Positions 12,412 to 23,586 of a stretch of DNA of 64,000 nt are shown here, piece after piece. The stretch is from Aquila chrysaetos chrysaetos (taxonomy: Eukaryota > Chordata > Aves > Accipitriformes > Accipitridae): the NCBI RefSeq assembly GCF_900496995.4, contig NC_044019.1, positions 4,003,501 through 4,067,500 of the forward strand. Direction: 5' to 3'. The stretch's first letter is position 1. Each line of letters starts with the position of its first letter. A program made the position numbers and the translations under genes. The notes beneath the pieces were generated by a model, which ran no database searches, was not told where the DNA came from, and saw only the letters and a list, made by a program, of their open reading frames with translations.

Positions 12412-14329
12412 TGGGCAGGAGACACCCTGACACCTCCGGGCTCCCTGGGGCACTGGGCAGAGGACGGAGGTGAGGGAGGCACAGCCACTCTGCTGGCATG
12501 GATGCCCCATGGACCCCCAGCACGGTGTACTGGGAGCACTGGGAGCCCTGGGGGGAGCTGGCCCTTGTCCCCCCAGCATTGCCGATGAATCACAGTTTGG
12601 GGGTGAGGTACCTGCTGCTTACCAGCACCGGCTGTCCTTTAATATTTAATGATGGCTAAAGCGTGCTTCCCACGCAGGGGGGGCTCGCCACGGGGTTACA
12701 AGAAAGCAATGAGCAGACTGGGAGAGCTCGATCTCTGCAGCAGCAAAAATGCATGGGGGGGGGGACACGGCAAGGCAGGAGTGAGAGGTGTCCAAAATGT
12801 TCGATGGGGCCCATGTGGGACAGGGACACGTCCCCCGCAGCGGCAGCAGCATCGCCCTTGCCCAGCGCTTCCCGGGCCCCGCTCAGCCCCAGCCCTCCTG
12901 TACTTGCCACGAGGTCGGCACTTGCTCGCGGTGCCCGGCAAGCCCACGGGAGCTTCCCTGCACACTGCCAAGTGCTGGAAAACAGCAAAGACTGACTAAT
13001 ATCCCCCAAAATCCGGCTTCGTCTTTGTGATTTGTGTTCGTGTTTGGCCGATGCAATATTGAACAGATGCCTGGAGGGACTTTGGTACTTAAAAACAACG
13101 CACAGGAGGTAAACAGGGAGATTTATTATTTTACTTTTGTGGTTTTGAGATAGTTTATGACACCAGGCTAATAACTCACAAACCAAAATCTTCATTGATC
13201 GGGGGAAACGTTACGTTATCCTCTGCGCCCAGAGGGGCTGCTCCCCCACAGCCACCCTCTGCCCCACTGCCTGCTGGGGACGGGTCCGTCCTGGCACATC
13301 CCTGGGGTGCACCTGGCAGGATGGCCGTGTCCCAAGCCCCGTGTCCCACAGCAGGGAGGGAAGCAAATCCCCAGTGTCCAGGGCAGCCTCTTGGGACTCC
13401 CGTGGTGCTCTGGACTCAATATTACTCATGCTGGGACCGACAGCAGGAGTGTCCCTCGCCACGCTGCCCAGCTCGCAGCATCCCTCCCTCCGGCCTCCTT
13501 CTCCCTCCTAACTGCAACAGCAGGACCACAGGTCCCATCCTTCCCCATTATTGACAGCTAATTAATTGCCACTTGTCGCATTCCCCCCCTCGGGGAAGTG
13601 TCCGCCCCCAGCAATCGATCCCTCCTGCTGCTGGGTTTTGGGAGCCTCGAAGGCATCCCCGTCCCACAGAAGGTGGTGGAGAACCAGCCTGGCACCTCCT
13701 GAAATGGCTGCGCGCAGAGTGCGGCCCTGTGCCGCGGCACCGGGGCGGCCGTGCCGGCGGGCGATGCTCGAGGGTGGCACGTCAGCTGGGCCATTTCCCG
13801 GCCAGAGCCCGGCAAGGGGAGAAATGCAGAGGCGAGTGCCCCGGGCCGCTCTCCCGCTGTCTTGCACCGGCATATTTCTGTGATATATACTGTAAATCTG
13901 CTTCATTTGAAATTCACGGTTAATGACTGAGGTGCTCTCATCCAGGAAACTCCGCGAGGTTCCGGCTTTTAAGGGAAAAGATGTAACCAGGCAGGAGTTG
14001 ACAAGCACTGCGGAGAGCTGCCCTGCTCTCCAGGCACTTAAGAAGTCTCCAAAAGAAACATCAGCCCCCCCGAGAAGGCTGTGATTTATCGGCCCTTAGG
14101 GCTGCGAATCCCAAACCATCCCACCCCACGTCCCCCAGCCCATCGTCCCAATTCAGGCTACGATCCCAGATCGATGGGCTGTAACATGGACAGGGAAGGC
14201 TTGGGCAAAGCTCGCCCGCAGCCCCTCATTTGGCCGGCACCAGGGACACCCAGCAGGACCCTCCACACGGTCTCAGGGGGAAAACGGGGTGGATTTTCCA
14301 TTTTGCTCACCCGCTCGCTGCTAGCATTA

Positions 14330-14830
14330 AAGGCAAACCATTGCCATCATTTGAACTATATGATCAGGAGCCTAATTCAATACAATCAGGCTCATTGTTT
14401 GAGGGTTGAGCATTTAGCTGAAACCCTAAGCCAGTCCTGCAGTAATTTGGCTGGGGAGGAATTGATTTTGACCATCAGCACTTTCTCATTTTCAATAGAG
14501 TACGAACGTAACCAGGTTAATTTCTGTTAAGCACATTACCCAGGTACTTTTTGCTCTCCAGCCCAATGATTATGTGTCTGATCTGAAAGATTATAATTGC
14601 AACCCAACAGGACACAAACAGTAGTCTGTGATTGAAAGGAACCAGACTGAAAGAAACCCAGCTTCTCTTCTACCTAAAAAACAATCTTCACGTTTCCCCT
14701 CTCTCCAAATTTCTTCACAGTTAATGACTACATGCAATAAAGCAGTATATTAGATCTGTTCCAACAAGTTAATATGCTCTGATTAATCTTATCTTCCAAT
14801 ACACTAGTATGTCGCCCATCTTGCTGGACT
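14330..14830. other. Candidate conserved non-coding element (best of the set)
   Basis: About 500 bp of balanced, unique, AT-leaning sequence with almost no CpG, framed by GC-rich DNA. It is dense in short TF-like words (TGATCAGG, CAATTTG-like, AATTGATTT, GATTAATCTTATC). The frame that is open through part of it (14,081-14,530) has no protein-like character. Its sharp edges and even composition are what vertebrate enhancer cores look like, and if it is active the most plausible target is the neighbour beyond the left edge. Sequence alignment is needed to show conservation. Confidence 0.35.
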
Positions 14831-15782
14831 AATGCAGTTATTGCAAGTTTGATTTGGTCCTGTGCAAGTTTTAGGTCTGGTTTTCTTCTTCTTTACCCAA
14901 ACCAGCGCTTCTGCTTGCAAAGGGCTTCCCAGCACAGTCGACCCGAGCACCCCATCAGTCCCAGCCCCGGGGCTCCCAGCCACGCGGCCATCCCGGGCGC
15001 TGCCTCTTTTCCTGCCGCCAGTTTTCATCCCGGTGACAAAGAAGATTTGGCCACAGGTCTGAGATTCCCAGATGTCGGCACGCCGCTGGTATGGCACTAC
15101 AGCGAGCCGGCCCAGAGGGAGCACGGTGAACCAACCCCGTATGTGCCACCCATGCTCACCCCTGTGGTTTCCCCCAAAATCCAAAGTGGGGAACGGTCCC
15201 AGCACCGCTGCCCGGCTGAGGATGTCCATCCCCCCCGCCGCCACCACCCATCCCAAGGGCTGGGACCGGGATGAGCGCAGGCTTGCCTTGTCTCCAGCCC
15301 TGCCTGTACATTATTTCTCCTGATCATCATAACTTTCTTCCGCTTCTAAAGCACCTTTCATCACGAAACAGGATGGAGCGCGGCAGCTGTTGAACAGCAT
15401 GGAGCTGCGCTGCACAGGCAGGGACGGGCAGGAAGTGGAAGCGGCTCCTGCAGCTGCTGGGACGGCGCAGGAGAGCTGTACTCACGCCACCGCATGCTGG
15501 GGCCTTATCACATCCCCCAGCACGCTCACGGCTCCCTTCTGACACGCAAGAAGCCCATGTGGCAGGTTGCACGTGACGGCACCGATGTGACACGCGGCGG
15601 CTGGGGAGGGGCGAGCTCCCCTGCGGGACCAAGGGGAGAAGAGCCGTCCTCGGCCGCTGCAGAGCATCGCGCCTTCCTGCCCTCCCCAGCACCACCTGCA
15701 CCCAGCGCAACAACCCACGGCGCTGCGGGTCTGACCCGCGGCAGCGCAGGTCCAAGCCCTGGCCTTGCAACTCCGGATTGGG

Positions 15783-16034
15783 GCATTGCACGCCCGAGCC
15801 ATGGCACCGCACACTCGAGCCACGGCATCGCGCACCCAAACTGCGGCACTACACACCCAAACCGCAGCGTTGCACATCCAAACCGCAGCGTTGCACATCC
15901 AAACCACGGCATTGCACGTCCAAACCGCGGCATTGCACGTCCAAACCACGGCATCGCACACCCAAGCCATGGCATCGCACACCCGAACCATGGCATCGCA
16001 CACCCGAACCATGGCATTGCACGCCCACGCTTTG
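15783..16034. repeat. 21-bp minisatellite, 12 units
   Basis: Twelve tandem 21-bp units fit exactly in 252 bp. The units begin GCATCGCACACCC or a close variant and end in CCATG, CCACG or CCGCA. Units 5 and 6 are nearly identical, as are 7 and 8, and 10 and 11 are the same, showing recent local duplication; a degenerate unit follows to about 16,055. Because 21 is a multiple of three, all frames stay open, producing repetitive open frames on both strands (translations rich in His-Pro-Lys or Cys-Ala-Met). There is no sign these are translated. Confidence 0.92.
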
Positions 16035-19000
16035 GTGTCGCAGGTCTGGCCACAGCACCGCACACCCAGCTCAAGCCACTGCCACCCCCAAGCCGGGTGC
16101 TGCAGCAGATCAGCCCTGGCGGGTGGAAAATAGAGGCTGCGCCCCGGGACAGAGGCAGCGAGGGCGGACGTTTAGGGAAGAAACGCTGATGGATGCCCCA
16201 TCTCAGGGCGAGGGACCGGCCGTCCCAGCGTCCCGGCTGTTGTGTTTAAGCACTACCCGCGCAGAGCAAGCTGGGCACGCTGCAGCACCTCACTTCAGCT
16301 CCAGTTTGAGGTTGTCCTCCCTATCCACCCTCCCTCGTGGGTGGGAAATGTCCACAGGGCTGCGGCTCGCTACCTGCGGGGGCTTGGCTCACGTCCTGGG
16401 GGGCACGCTGTGGCCTCTGTTGTGCTGGAGCCACAATTATTTTTCTGAGAAATGACACAAACCCCTCCCTTCCCTGCTGCCCCGACTGTCTGAGCAGCCC
16501 GAGGAGCTTCACACTGTGAGGACGTCCAGCTGCCTTCGCAGGGGCACTCAGCCACGTGCCCTGCGGACTCCCGATAAAAGCGTCACGTTTGCTGCCGTGA
16601 ATGGGAGATAAACGATGCTGCTCCCCCACCACCCCTCGACCAGGATCTTCCCCTTTGAAAAGGACAAATATAACCGAGATGAGTCAGTTCCTCCGAGCTC
16701 CCATCCCCTGTACAATATGTAACTGGAATTTTTCATTTCGGCACTGCAGGGGAGGCATAACTGGAGAAGACAATGGAGTCAGCTACAACCCAAAAAAGCA
16801 GTGCCAATTCTGTGTGCATGAGAAATAAAAACATTTTTTAATCTAAAAATAAATTAACTGTAAGTGACAGCAAGAGCAGATCTGCATGTACTCACTGTCA
16901 GCCCGCGCAGGACCAGGCCCTGTTCCTTGGCACAAGGCAGGTTTGGGTGAATTCCCTGCTCTTTCAGGCCAGGTTGGGATTTGCAGCTGTACCACCGAGC
17001 CAGGGAGGCACTCGGCACCTGCACCAGGAACCGGGCTTCCTGAGTTGGCATCGGACCCAGAAGCAAATCCACAGAAGCCAGGGAAACCTCTTGGGTTTAT
17101 TTTCTAACTTCATTACAGCAGTGAGAAGGGAAAAGAGGCTCCACTGAGCTGAGGGCTTGGCTGGGCCAAGGCACTGCACAAACCCATAAAAACCATCCAG
17201 CTTCCCGTGATTAAATAAAGGGTAGCGAGTACGCAAGTGGCTGATGGCCCCACTCTGCAGCTGAGCTGTGGGGACCCCCATGTTATGGAGCAGAGCAGAT
17301 ACCTGCGGCAGCCTCTGCCAAGAGTCCACCCTCCTCCCCTGCCGCTCGCCCCTCTGCTTGCTCCTAACTTGTGTTTGGAAGAGACATGGAGCAACCCAGT
17401 GCTCAGGTATCACAGGAGATTGTCTGGAGGCTCCAGAAAATAAAAGGCCGGTCAAGGCACCGCAGGCGGGAGCTGCAGAGGGGCGCAGCTGATGCAGTGT
17501 TTCATGCATCTGAGAGCCAGGCCAGCATCCCTCCCTGCTCCCAAAACTTCTCTGACCCCAACTGTGGCAACCAGTTCCCACACACGAGGGACTTGGGGAC
17601 AGACCCTGAAGCAGAGCACTGTCTTAGGGCACGTGAGCAGAGCCGGATCCTGCTACTCTTCTTTACAAGCACCAAGAATTGCCGGGACATGGCCAGGGTT
17701 GCTGCTGCTGCGGCAAGAAGTTTCTCAGCTTTTCTTTGCTCTTGTCACGCACTGATCACCTTCGCTAAAAACCCTTTCCATGGGGCCACCTACGCAGGTG
17801 GTGGGACACCCCTCGCTGCAAAGGGCTCAGAGCCGGCGAGGACAGGACCTAAGGGGCAACCTCATGGCAGAGGGGCCAGGAGCTCCAGGCGGAGCAGAGA
17901 CACATCAGTAAAGCCGTGGCCCAAGCACGTCACTCAGATTTTGAGAGCACACTGCCCAATTTACTGTGCAACAACATCAACCACTTTGCTGGCTGCTTCT
18001 TTCAGAAATCCCCCCTCTTCCAGCACCACCGGTCCCTGTCCCCAGTGTGGTGGCAACTCACTCCCTGTGCATGGAAATCCAACAACTCCCAGCCAAGCAG
18101 CAAGGATATGGAGAAGGCAGGTTTGGGGGATACCCAAAACCCAAACCACGTTGGGACAATCCTCTCTTTTTTCTGAAGATATTGTCAACAGTGCTATATA
18201 AAAGCCTTCTGCCCCCCATTCTTTGCCCCAGTCTACTCTGTTTTTCAACACTGGCTTCACTAGGTTGGGTTTCTTTTTTTTCCTCTGACTTGACTCCTTG
18301 CTGGGTAACACTGTATTTGATATTTTTAATCACTCAGCATGCATCAGAGTTTGGCAGAGGAAGAAAGTGAAGTTAAAAGAGAACAGAGATAGTTTGCGTT
18401 TGCCAGGGCTGCCTGCCATTGCCACAACCCCTCATCGCTTGTGCTGCATTTCCCTCTGCTGGAAAGTCACGAGCCACAGCTGACAAGGTCAATTTAAAAA
18501 ACATATCATCAGCCAGCAGTTATTAACCTTACAGGGTTTGGACTGTTTCTTCAAAGAAAAACAAAAGTCCTGAACCCTTCTGTCTTTAGTGTACAAACAT
18601 AAAGACATTACACATACATATGGATAGATGCATTTGTATGTGCATACCAATACTACTGATAAACCCTTATAATAAATCTATATTTGGCTTTGTAAGGCTG
18701 GAATATCCTGGCCACTGCAGCAATATTATGGAAATTTTTACTTTCTTTGCTCAGAAGTTGCAGCAAAACTTTTCGTTTTCTGTGAGAGCTGCAACTTACT
18801 CCTGAGCAAACCTGCTGTGGGTATCCTGAGTGATTCCCAGAGGAGCTGAGTGGCCGCACAGCACAGACAGAGGGATACTGTTGCTTGCTTTCTCATCCTA
18901 TGTCAGGCTCTACCCTGGATCTCGCTGGTGCTTCCAGGTGAGCTGAGGCACGGCAGAGTTCATCTGGTTCACGTGCTGCTTCCTTACTTTGACTATGAAG

Positions 19001-19429
19001 TTTGCATCACCCCATTGATTCCTTGGAAGAAGAAAAAAAGGCTGATTAACAGTGTTTACTAAGCCACGGAGTCACATCAAGCCTGCAGTAGGCTGCCTAC
19101 CTGGACATTAGTGGCTGGAATACAGGGGTAATTTAAAGATTGCTTTCCAGACGGCTGCGAGATGCACTGACAAGGCTTTAAATCTGCCTCCAAAGATAAA
19201 AAAAAGGAGAGTCACCGCTTTTCGTCTCCTCGGCATACAGAAATTAAGCCCGTAAAGCCCAAACCACTCAGAATGCTGACTCTGGGGTGCCGGCAAGGCC
19301 GGGGTCATCTTCCAACAGCCCCTTACGACCCCGGGCTCCTTTTAAATCAGGCAGCAGAAAGGGGAGAAGACGACCAGGAGGCCATCGCAGCAAACCCAGC
19401 TACCAGGTGTTGGCGGGGAGCAAAGCTGG

Positions 19430-20150
19430 AACCCTCTCCAGCTCCAGGCGTGGTGGTGTGGGGGGGGAAAGCCCCGTAGGCGTCGAGGGGAGGAGAACCG
19501 AGGGCCGGTTTAGTGGCGGCGGGGGAGGCCTGGGCTGTGGGGGAGCCCCGGGCCCCGCCGCCGCCGCCGCCGCCTCAGGAGGTGAGGGATGGCAGCGGGA
19601 AAGGGGCGGCTGTACCTCCCGCCCGCTGGGGGGCGCTCGCGGTAGCTCTCCGGCAGGAAGCGGGCGAGGCCGGAAGCGGAAGCGTTTATCGTTCGCGATG
19701 GCGGCGGCGGAGGTGTCGGCGTTGGGCGGTTTGGGGGTTCCCGATCCCGATGGCGGGGTGAGGCGTCGGCGGCGGTGGTGACAGGAAAGGGAAGGGGGTT
19801 TTCGACTCCTTCCCGGTGCCGGTAGCTGAGTGTGGGTTGTTTCAGGGCTCGTCGGGCTCGGAGGACGAGGCGAGGCCTGGCACGGCGGCGGCGGCGGCAG
19901 CGCAGAAGCGGGAGGAGCGGCTGCGCAAGTTCCGCGAGCTCCACATGAAACGGGTACGCGGCGGCGGCCGGAGCGGGACCGGTTCTTGCTCAACGGTGCC
20001 GCTGATACGCGGGGAAAACGAAGCGGAAGGGTCGGTGGGGGTTGCCCGGTCCAGCTCGGACGCAGGCCGGCGGCGGCCCGGTGGTCCCGGGGAGGTTGTG
20101 CCGCCGGTTCGGTGCTGCCATCGCATCGGGGGTTCCCCGGCCTATCTCAT
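19430..20150 (+). promoter_or_regulatory. SYF2: SYF2 CpG-island promoter
   Basis: CpG-dense DNA covering the SYF2 first exon and most of intron 1 and exon 2. It includes a GCC trinucleotide run in the presumed 5' leader near 19,556-19,575. No TATA box is seen, as expected of a housekeeping promoter. The start of transcription is not fixed by the sequence; it should lie between about 19,600 and 19,690. Confidence 0.6.
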
Positions 20151-22022
20151 TCCGGTACGCGTGGGTGACGGTTTCTTTAGCCCTTTGCCAAAAAGCAGCG
20201 TTTTACGTGGCACAATCAGTGACTGGCGGCCTGGCCCCGCTCGGGGACAGGCTCCTGCAATCCTCGGGGGTTCCGTTTTTCTCATTTCTGCGATTGAGCA
20301 TTGCCGTGCATAACAAACCGGTTCATTCCTAGAACGAGGCTCGCAAGCTGAATCACCAAGAAGTGGTGGAAGAAGATAAAAGGCTTAAATTGCCAGCGAA
20401 CTGGGAAGCCAAAAAAGCTCGGCTGGAGTGGGAGCTGAAGGTGGAGGAAAAGAAGAAGGTAAATGCAAAATTACAGCTCCCCATGACCCTGCTGAGCCTC
20501 AGTCCAAGCGCCTGTAGCGATGCTGAGCCCCCTCTCGTGGTGGCCAGTCTTGGGAGCTTATGCAGACATTACCCCCACAAAATCCATCTTCTAATTAGAC
20601 TCCTGATTATCTAAATTACTGTTCTGCACTAGAGGTTGGCTGGACTGATCTAGGTAGTTCTGGGTTTGACGCTTGGCCACTGTCTTGTTGTTAAAAGTGA
20701 AGCGTTCTTTGTGCTGCGTTAGGAATGTGCAGCCAGAGGAGAAGACTATGAGCGAGTTAAGCTGCTAGAGATCAGTGCCGAGGATGCCGAGAGATGGGAA
20801 AGGAAAAAGAAGAGGAAAAATCCAGATCTAGGATTTTCAGGTATTGGCCTAACTACGTAATTGTCTGTGTTCCTAATGAAAACCTTTGTTAGTATTTCAC
20901 CTGCAAACTGAACCATGAAATAAAAACCTTCACCTCGACGCCAATTCATTTTCTTCCCAAGATTACGCGGCCGCTCAGCTGCGCCAGTACCAGAGGTTAA
21001 CCCGGCAGATCAAACCTGACCTGGAGCAGTACGAGAAGCTGAAAGAGCAGTAGTAAGTTTTGATTTCAGTCATCTGATACTGTCTGTGGTATTTCTAAAT
21101 TATTAGCAAACACTGAAGACTTAATCCTTACAGTGCATGCATGTTCCCATATGCACTGTAATTTTAATTAACCTTTTAACATGATCTTAAAATGCATGGC
21201 CTGATAATCTACTCCGCAATCCCTGCTTCGGTAGGTAACTGGGGTAATTGATGAGGTTCCTTTCTTCAAACTGAGTTTGAAGAAGTATTTTGTCAATTAA
21301 ATTGTATTTAAATGCATGAGTTGATGACTCTTGTTTCTTGGAGTAGGTTTTGGGTTTTTTTAAGCAGCCTGGCACGGTTTAAGAACAGACTGACCGACAG
21401 ATGAGAACTTGCCAAGTTTGCATTTAGACAGATTTAGAATTTCAGTGGGTTTCTGTATCTCTTGTAGGCGTGTGCTAGCATCTCTCAAAATCATTAAGAG
21501 AGCTTGTCAATATCAACATGTTCTCATCTGAATCTTGGGCTCCCACAGTTCAGTGCCGTGAAATCTTACATTAAAAATCAAAGCAGCAGTGAAATCTCAA
21601 AGTAATCAATACAGTTGTGTAAAATGCTGCCCATCTGTTACTCTTGTCCAGTGGTGAAGCGCTTTATCCCACATCCGACAGTCTTCTCCACGGAACTCAC
21701 GTGCCATCTAAGGAAGGGGTTGATAGAATGGTTGCAGATCTTGAAAAACAGTAAGTAAATACGAAGATAAAGAAGTGTGTGACATAAGGAAGCTTTGTGT
21801 AATCAAATCCACAGGATTCACCCACAGGTCTTCAAACACTGCTGCTTGTCTTACAGAATTGAAAAACGTGAAAAATACAGTCGACGACGTCCTTACAATG
21901 ACGATGCAGACATCGACTACATCAACGAGAGAAACGCCAAGTTCAATAAGAAGGCAGAGAGGTTCTACGGGAAGTACACGGCTGAGATTAAACAGAACTT
22001 GGAGAGAGGAACAGCTGTCTGA
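19698..22022 (+). CDS. SYF2: SYF2 pre-mRNA splicing factor
   Basis: Seven coding exons: 19698-19757, 19846-19953, 20333-20458, 20723-20840, 20962-21052, 21652-21750 and 21857-22022. They join in phase to 768 nt, 255 residues (human 243). All junctions are GT-AG. SYF2 (p29, CCNDBP1-interacting) is a nuclear protein of the XAB2/NTC-linked part of the activated spliceosome. The protein shows the SYF2-family layout: a variable acidic/alanine-rich N-terminus with a six-Ala run, the [14 protein letters not shown] motif (about residues 40-53), a charged coiled-coil region with [16 protein letters not shown], then [20 protein letters not shown], and the highly conserved C-terminus [17 protein letters not shown] ending ERGTAV. 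The ATG was chosen because it opens exon 1 in the CpG island and splices in frame to the conserved body. The N-terminus differs from human, as usual for this family. The gene meets RSRP1 tail to tail. Confidence 0.97.
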
Positions 22023-22250
22023 ACTGTCATCTCCCACAAAGCACGTACGACAGCCCTACTGCGTCTATTAAACTTTGGTATAGAGATTTTGCAGGCACTT
22101 TCAAGTTGTATCAAAAAACCCCACTTTGTAGACCTCATTAGCTAACTTGTAAAATCAATAGTATATTTAATGTAATAGCTTGCATAAAACGTTCAGCTGT
22201 ACATGGCTTTTACTTACAGAAGTAACCAGCTTGTGCAATTTCATGTTCTA

Positions 22251-22287
22251 AATAAACACAAACTCTTATCACTTGATTTAGAATAAA
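22251..22287 (+). terminator. SYF2: SYF2 polyadenylation signals
   Basis: Two AATAAA hexamers, 22,251-22,256 and 22,282-22,287, lie 229 and 260 bp after the SYF2 stop. Cleavage is expected about 15-25 bp beyond one of them. Confidence 0.75.
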
Positions 22288-22309
22288 GCTTGTCTTCATT
22301 CTTCAGTAG

Positions 22310-22640
22310 CTGGAGACTGGTAAAGTCCCTGAAAACACTTGTTTAGGAAGAAGGCAAAAGAACACTCAAGGAACATGTGTGACCTTTCTGTGAAAAAGCA
22401 GCTACCCTCAGCTGCCTGTCATGTGCCCAAGTTTGGAGTTTTTCCATGGGCAGCACCTGCACAGCACAGCTGTCCCCTACCCAGGCAGCAATGCCTGTCC
22501 TCCTCACCCACAGGGCAAGGAACAGGGACTCTCTCAAGCGTTAACTTTTGTTGCCACAAAACACACAATCCTTAGTACATCTGCTAGCCTTGTCTTACCA
22601 ATTTAAACAGTTTCTTAAAGAAGCTTCCAGACTGGAGGAG
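22310..22640. other. Spacer between SYF2 and RSRP1 3' ends
   Basis: About 330 bp between the last SYF2 polyA signal and the outermost reverse-strand AATAAA (22,651). I see no gene or repeat; short open frames on both strands here have no protein character. Confidence 0.5.
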
Positions 22641-22650
22641 TTAAAGTCAG

Positions 22651-23280
22651 TTTATTTTACTAACCATTGATTTTTACAAAAAAAAGAGTTTAACTGATTG
22701 CCCCAAAACCATGCAACAGCCTGTTGACTTGCATGCTTCTCTTCAGAGACTAGATGGAGGTCTGTGAGCCACAGCACCAAGTGCACTGTACCACTAAATG
22801 GTGGCACTCTGAACAGCTACAGCCTCCTCCACTACCTTCACCAGTTGCTTACTACCTTACACAGGGAGCTTTTAAAGGCTGTTTTTAAAGCAACCGAAAT
22901 CAAAACACAAGCCAGCACTGACTCAAGTTGAGCATTAGAAGTCAGCAGAAGTGACAGCTGCTCAGGTGCAATGCTTTCAACAGTTACATAGAATGGTGAC
23001 AGCTTCACACATGGCAGTCAGGTATACATCCAACACAAGCTTTCCACTTGCAGAGGGGTATCTGGGGAAATGAGGCTGGAGGCCCTAAACTACGCACAGC
23101 CTGGACAGGAACGATTCTAGTGTATGATGTAAAAAATTACCTTCTGTTGCACTTTGTGATAACAGTAGAGTAACAGAAAGCTAAACCTGGAAATAACCAC
23201 TTAAAGGACACAGTCAACACAGGTCTAATACTTGACACATTGAGAAGCCAGTGCAAAACTAAAGTTTATTTACTTAAGTA
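22651..23280 (-). terminator. RSRP1: RSRP1 polyadenylation signals (two candidates)
   Basis: On the reverse strand AATAAA occurs at 23,280-23,275 (about 310 bp after the stop) and again at 22,656-22,651 (about 930 bp after the stop). Use of one or both would give short or long 3' UTRs. The distal one lies less than 400 bp from the SYF2 signal, so the two transcripts converge closely. Confidence 0.55.
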
Positions 23281-23586
23281 AACAGTTACACAATGTAAAT
23301 CAAGTGTTCAAAATAACAGCTACTGAACTATTGTTTAGAAAAAGTTACCCACCTGTAAGTTCTAGTCCATTAAAGCAATACAAAATATTTACAAATATAC
23401 ACAAGATTCCCATCTGTGGCTTCTGGATCACTGTGCTCTAGATCTGAAAGAGAAACCTAAGATTCCAAAATTAAGATCTCAGAATAAATACTCAGTATGA
23501 ACAAGTCTTCAACCTTATCAGAAAATTTCAGATCTCACTACTGAAGTATGCATAATGCAGCAGTCAGAAACAGTGACAAAAATACG

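Larger units (their letters stand above)
1..19300. other. Intergenic region upstream of SYF2, no credible gene
   Basis: About 19 kb with no exon that I can support. Many open frames of 60 to 276 codons lie on both strands, but they are what high GC content gives by chance: low-complexity Pro/Arg/Ala/Ser-rich translations, no recognisable domain, no consistent splice sites and overlap in several frames. The stretch alternates between GC-rich DNA and AT-rich islands of 200-500 bp with homeodomain-like TAAT cores, listed separately as possible conserved non-coding elements. In mammals the gene beyond SYF2 is RUNX3, so this may be RUNX3-side regulatory DNA; that is inference, since RUNX3 is not in the window. 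No LINE or LTR was recognised here. Confidence 0.6.

Noticed and set aside
11851-12579. 242-codon minus-strand open frame
   Set aside because: Pro/Ser/Arg-rich translation crossing a G16 homopolymer and overlapping open frames on both strands; typical chance frame in GC-rich DNA.
15494-16189. Long His-Pro-rich open frame over the minisatellite
   Set aside because: Its length comes from a 21-bp tandem repeat whose period keeps all frames open; no gene context.
17371-18201. 276-codon plus-strand open frame
   Set aside because: It lies in GC-rich intergenic DNA, has no recognisable motif, and overlaps other equally long frames with low-complexity translation; no splice or promoter support.
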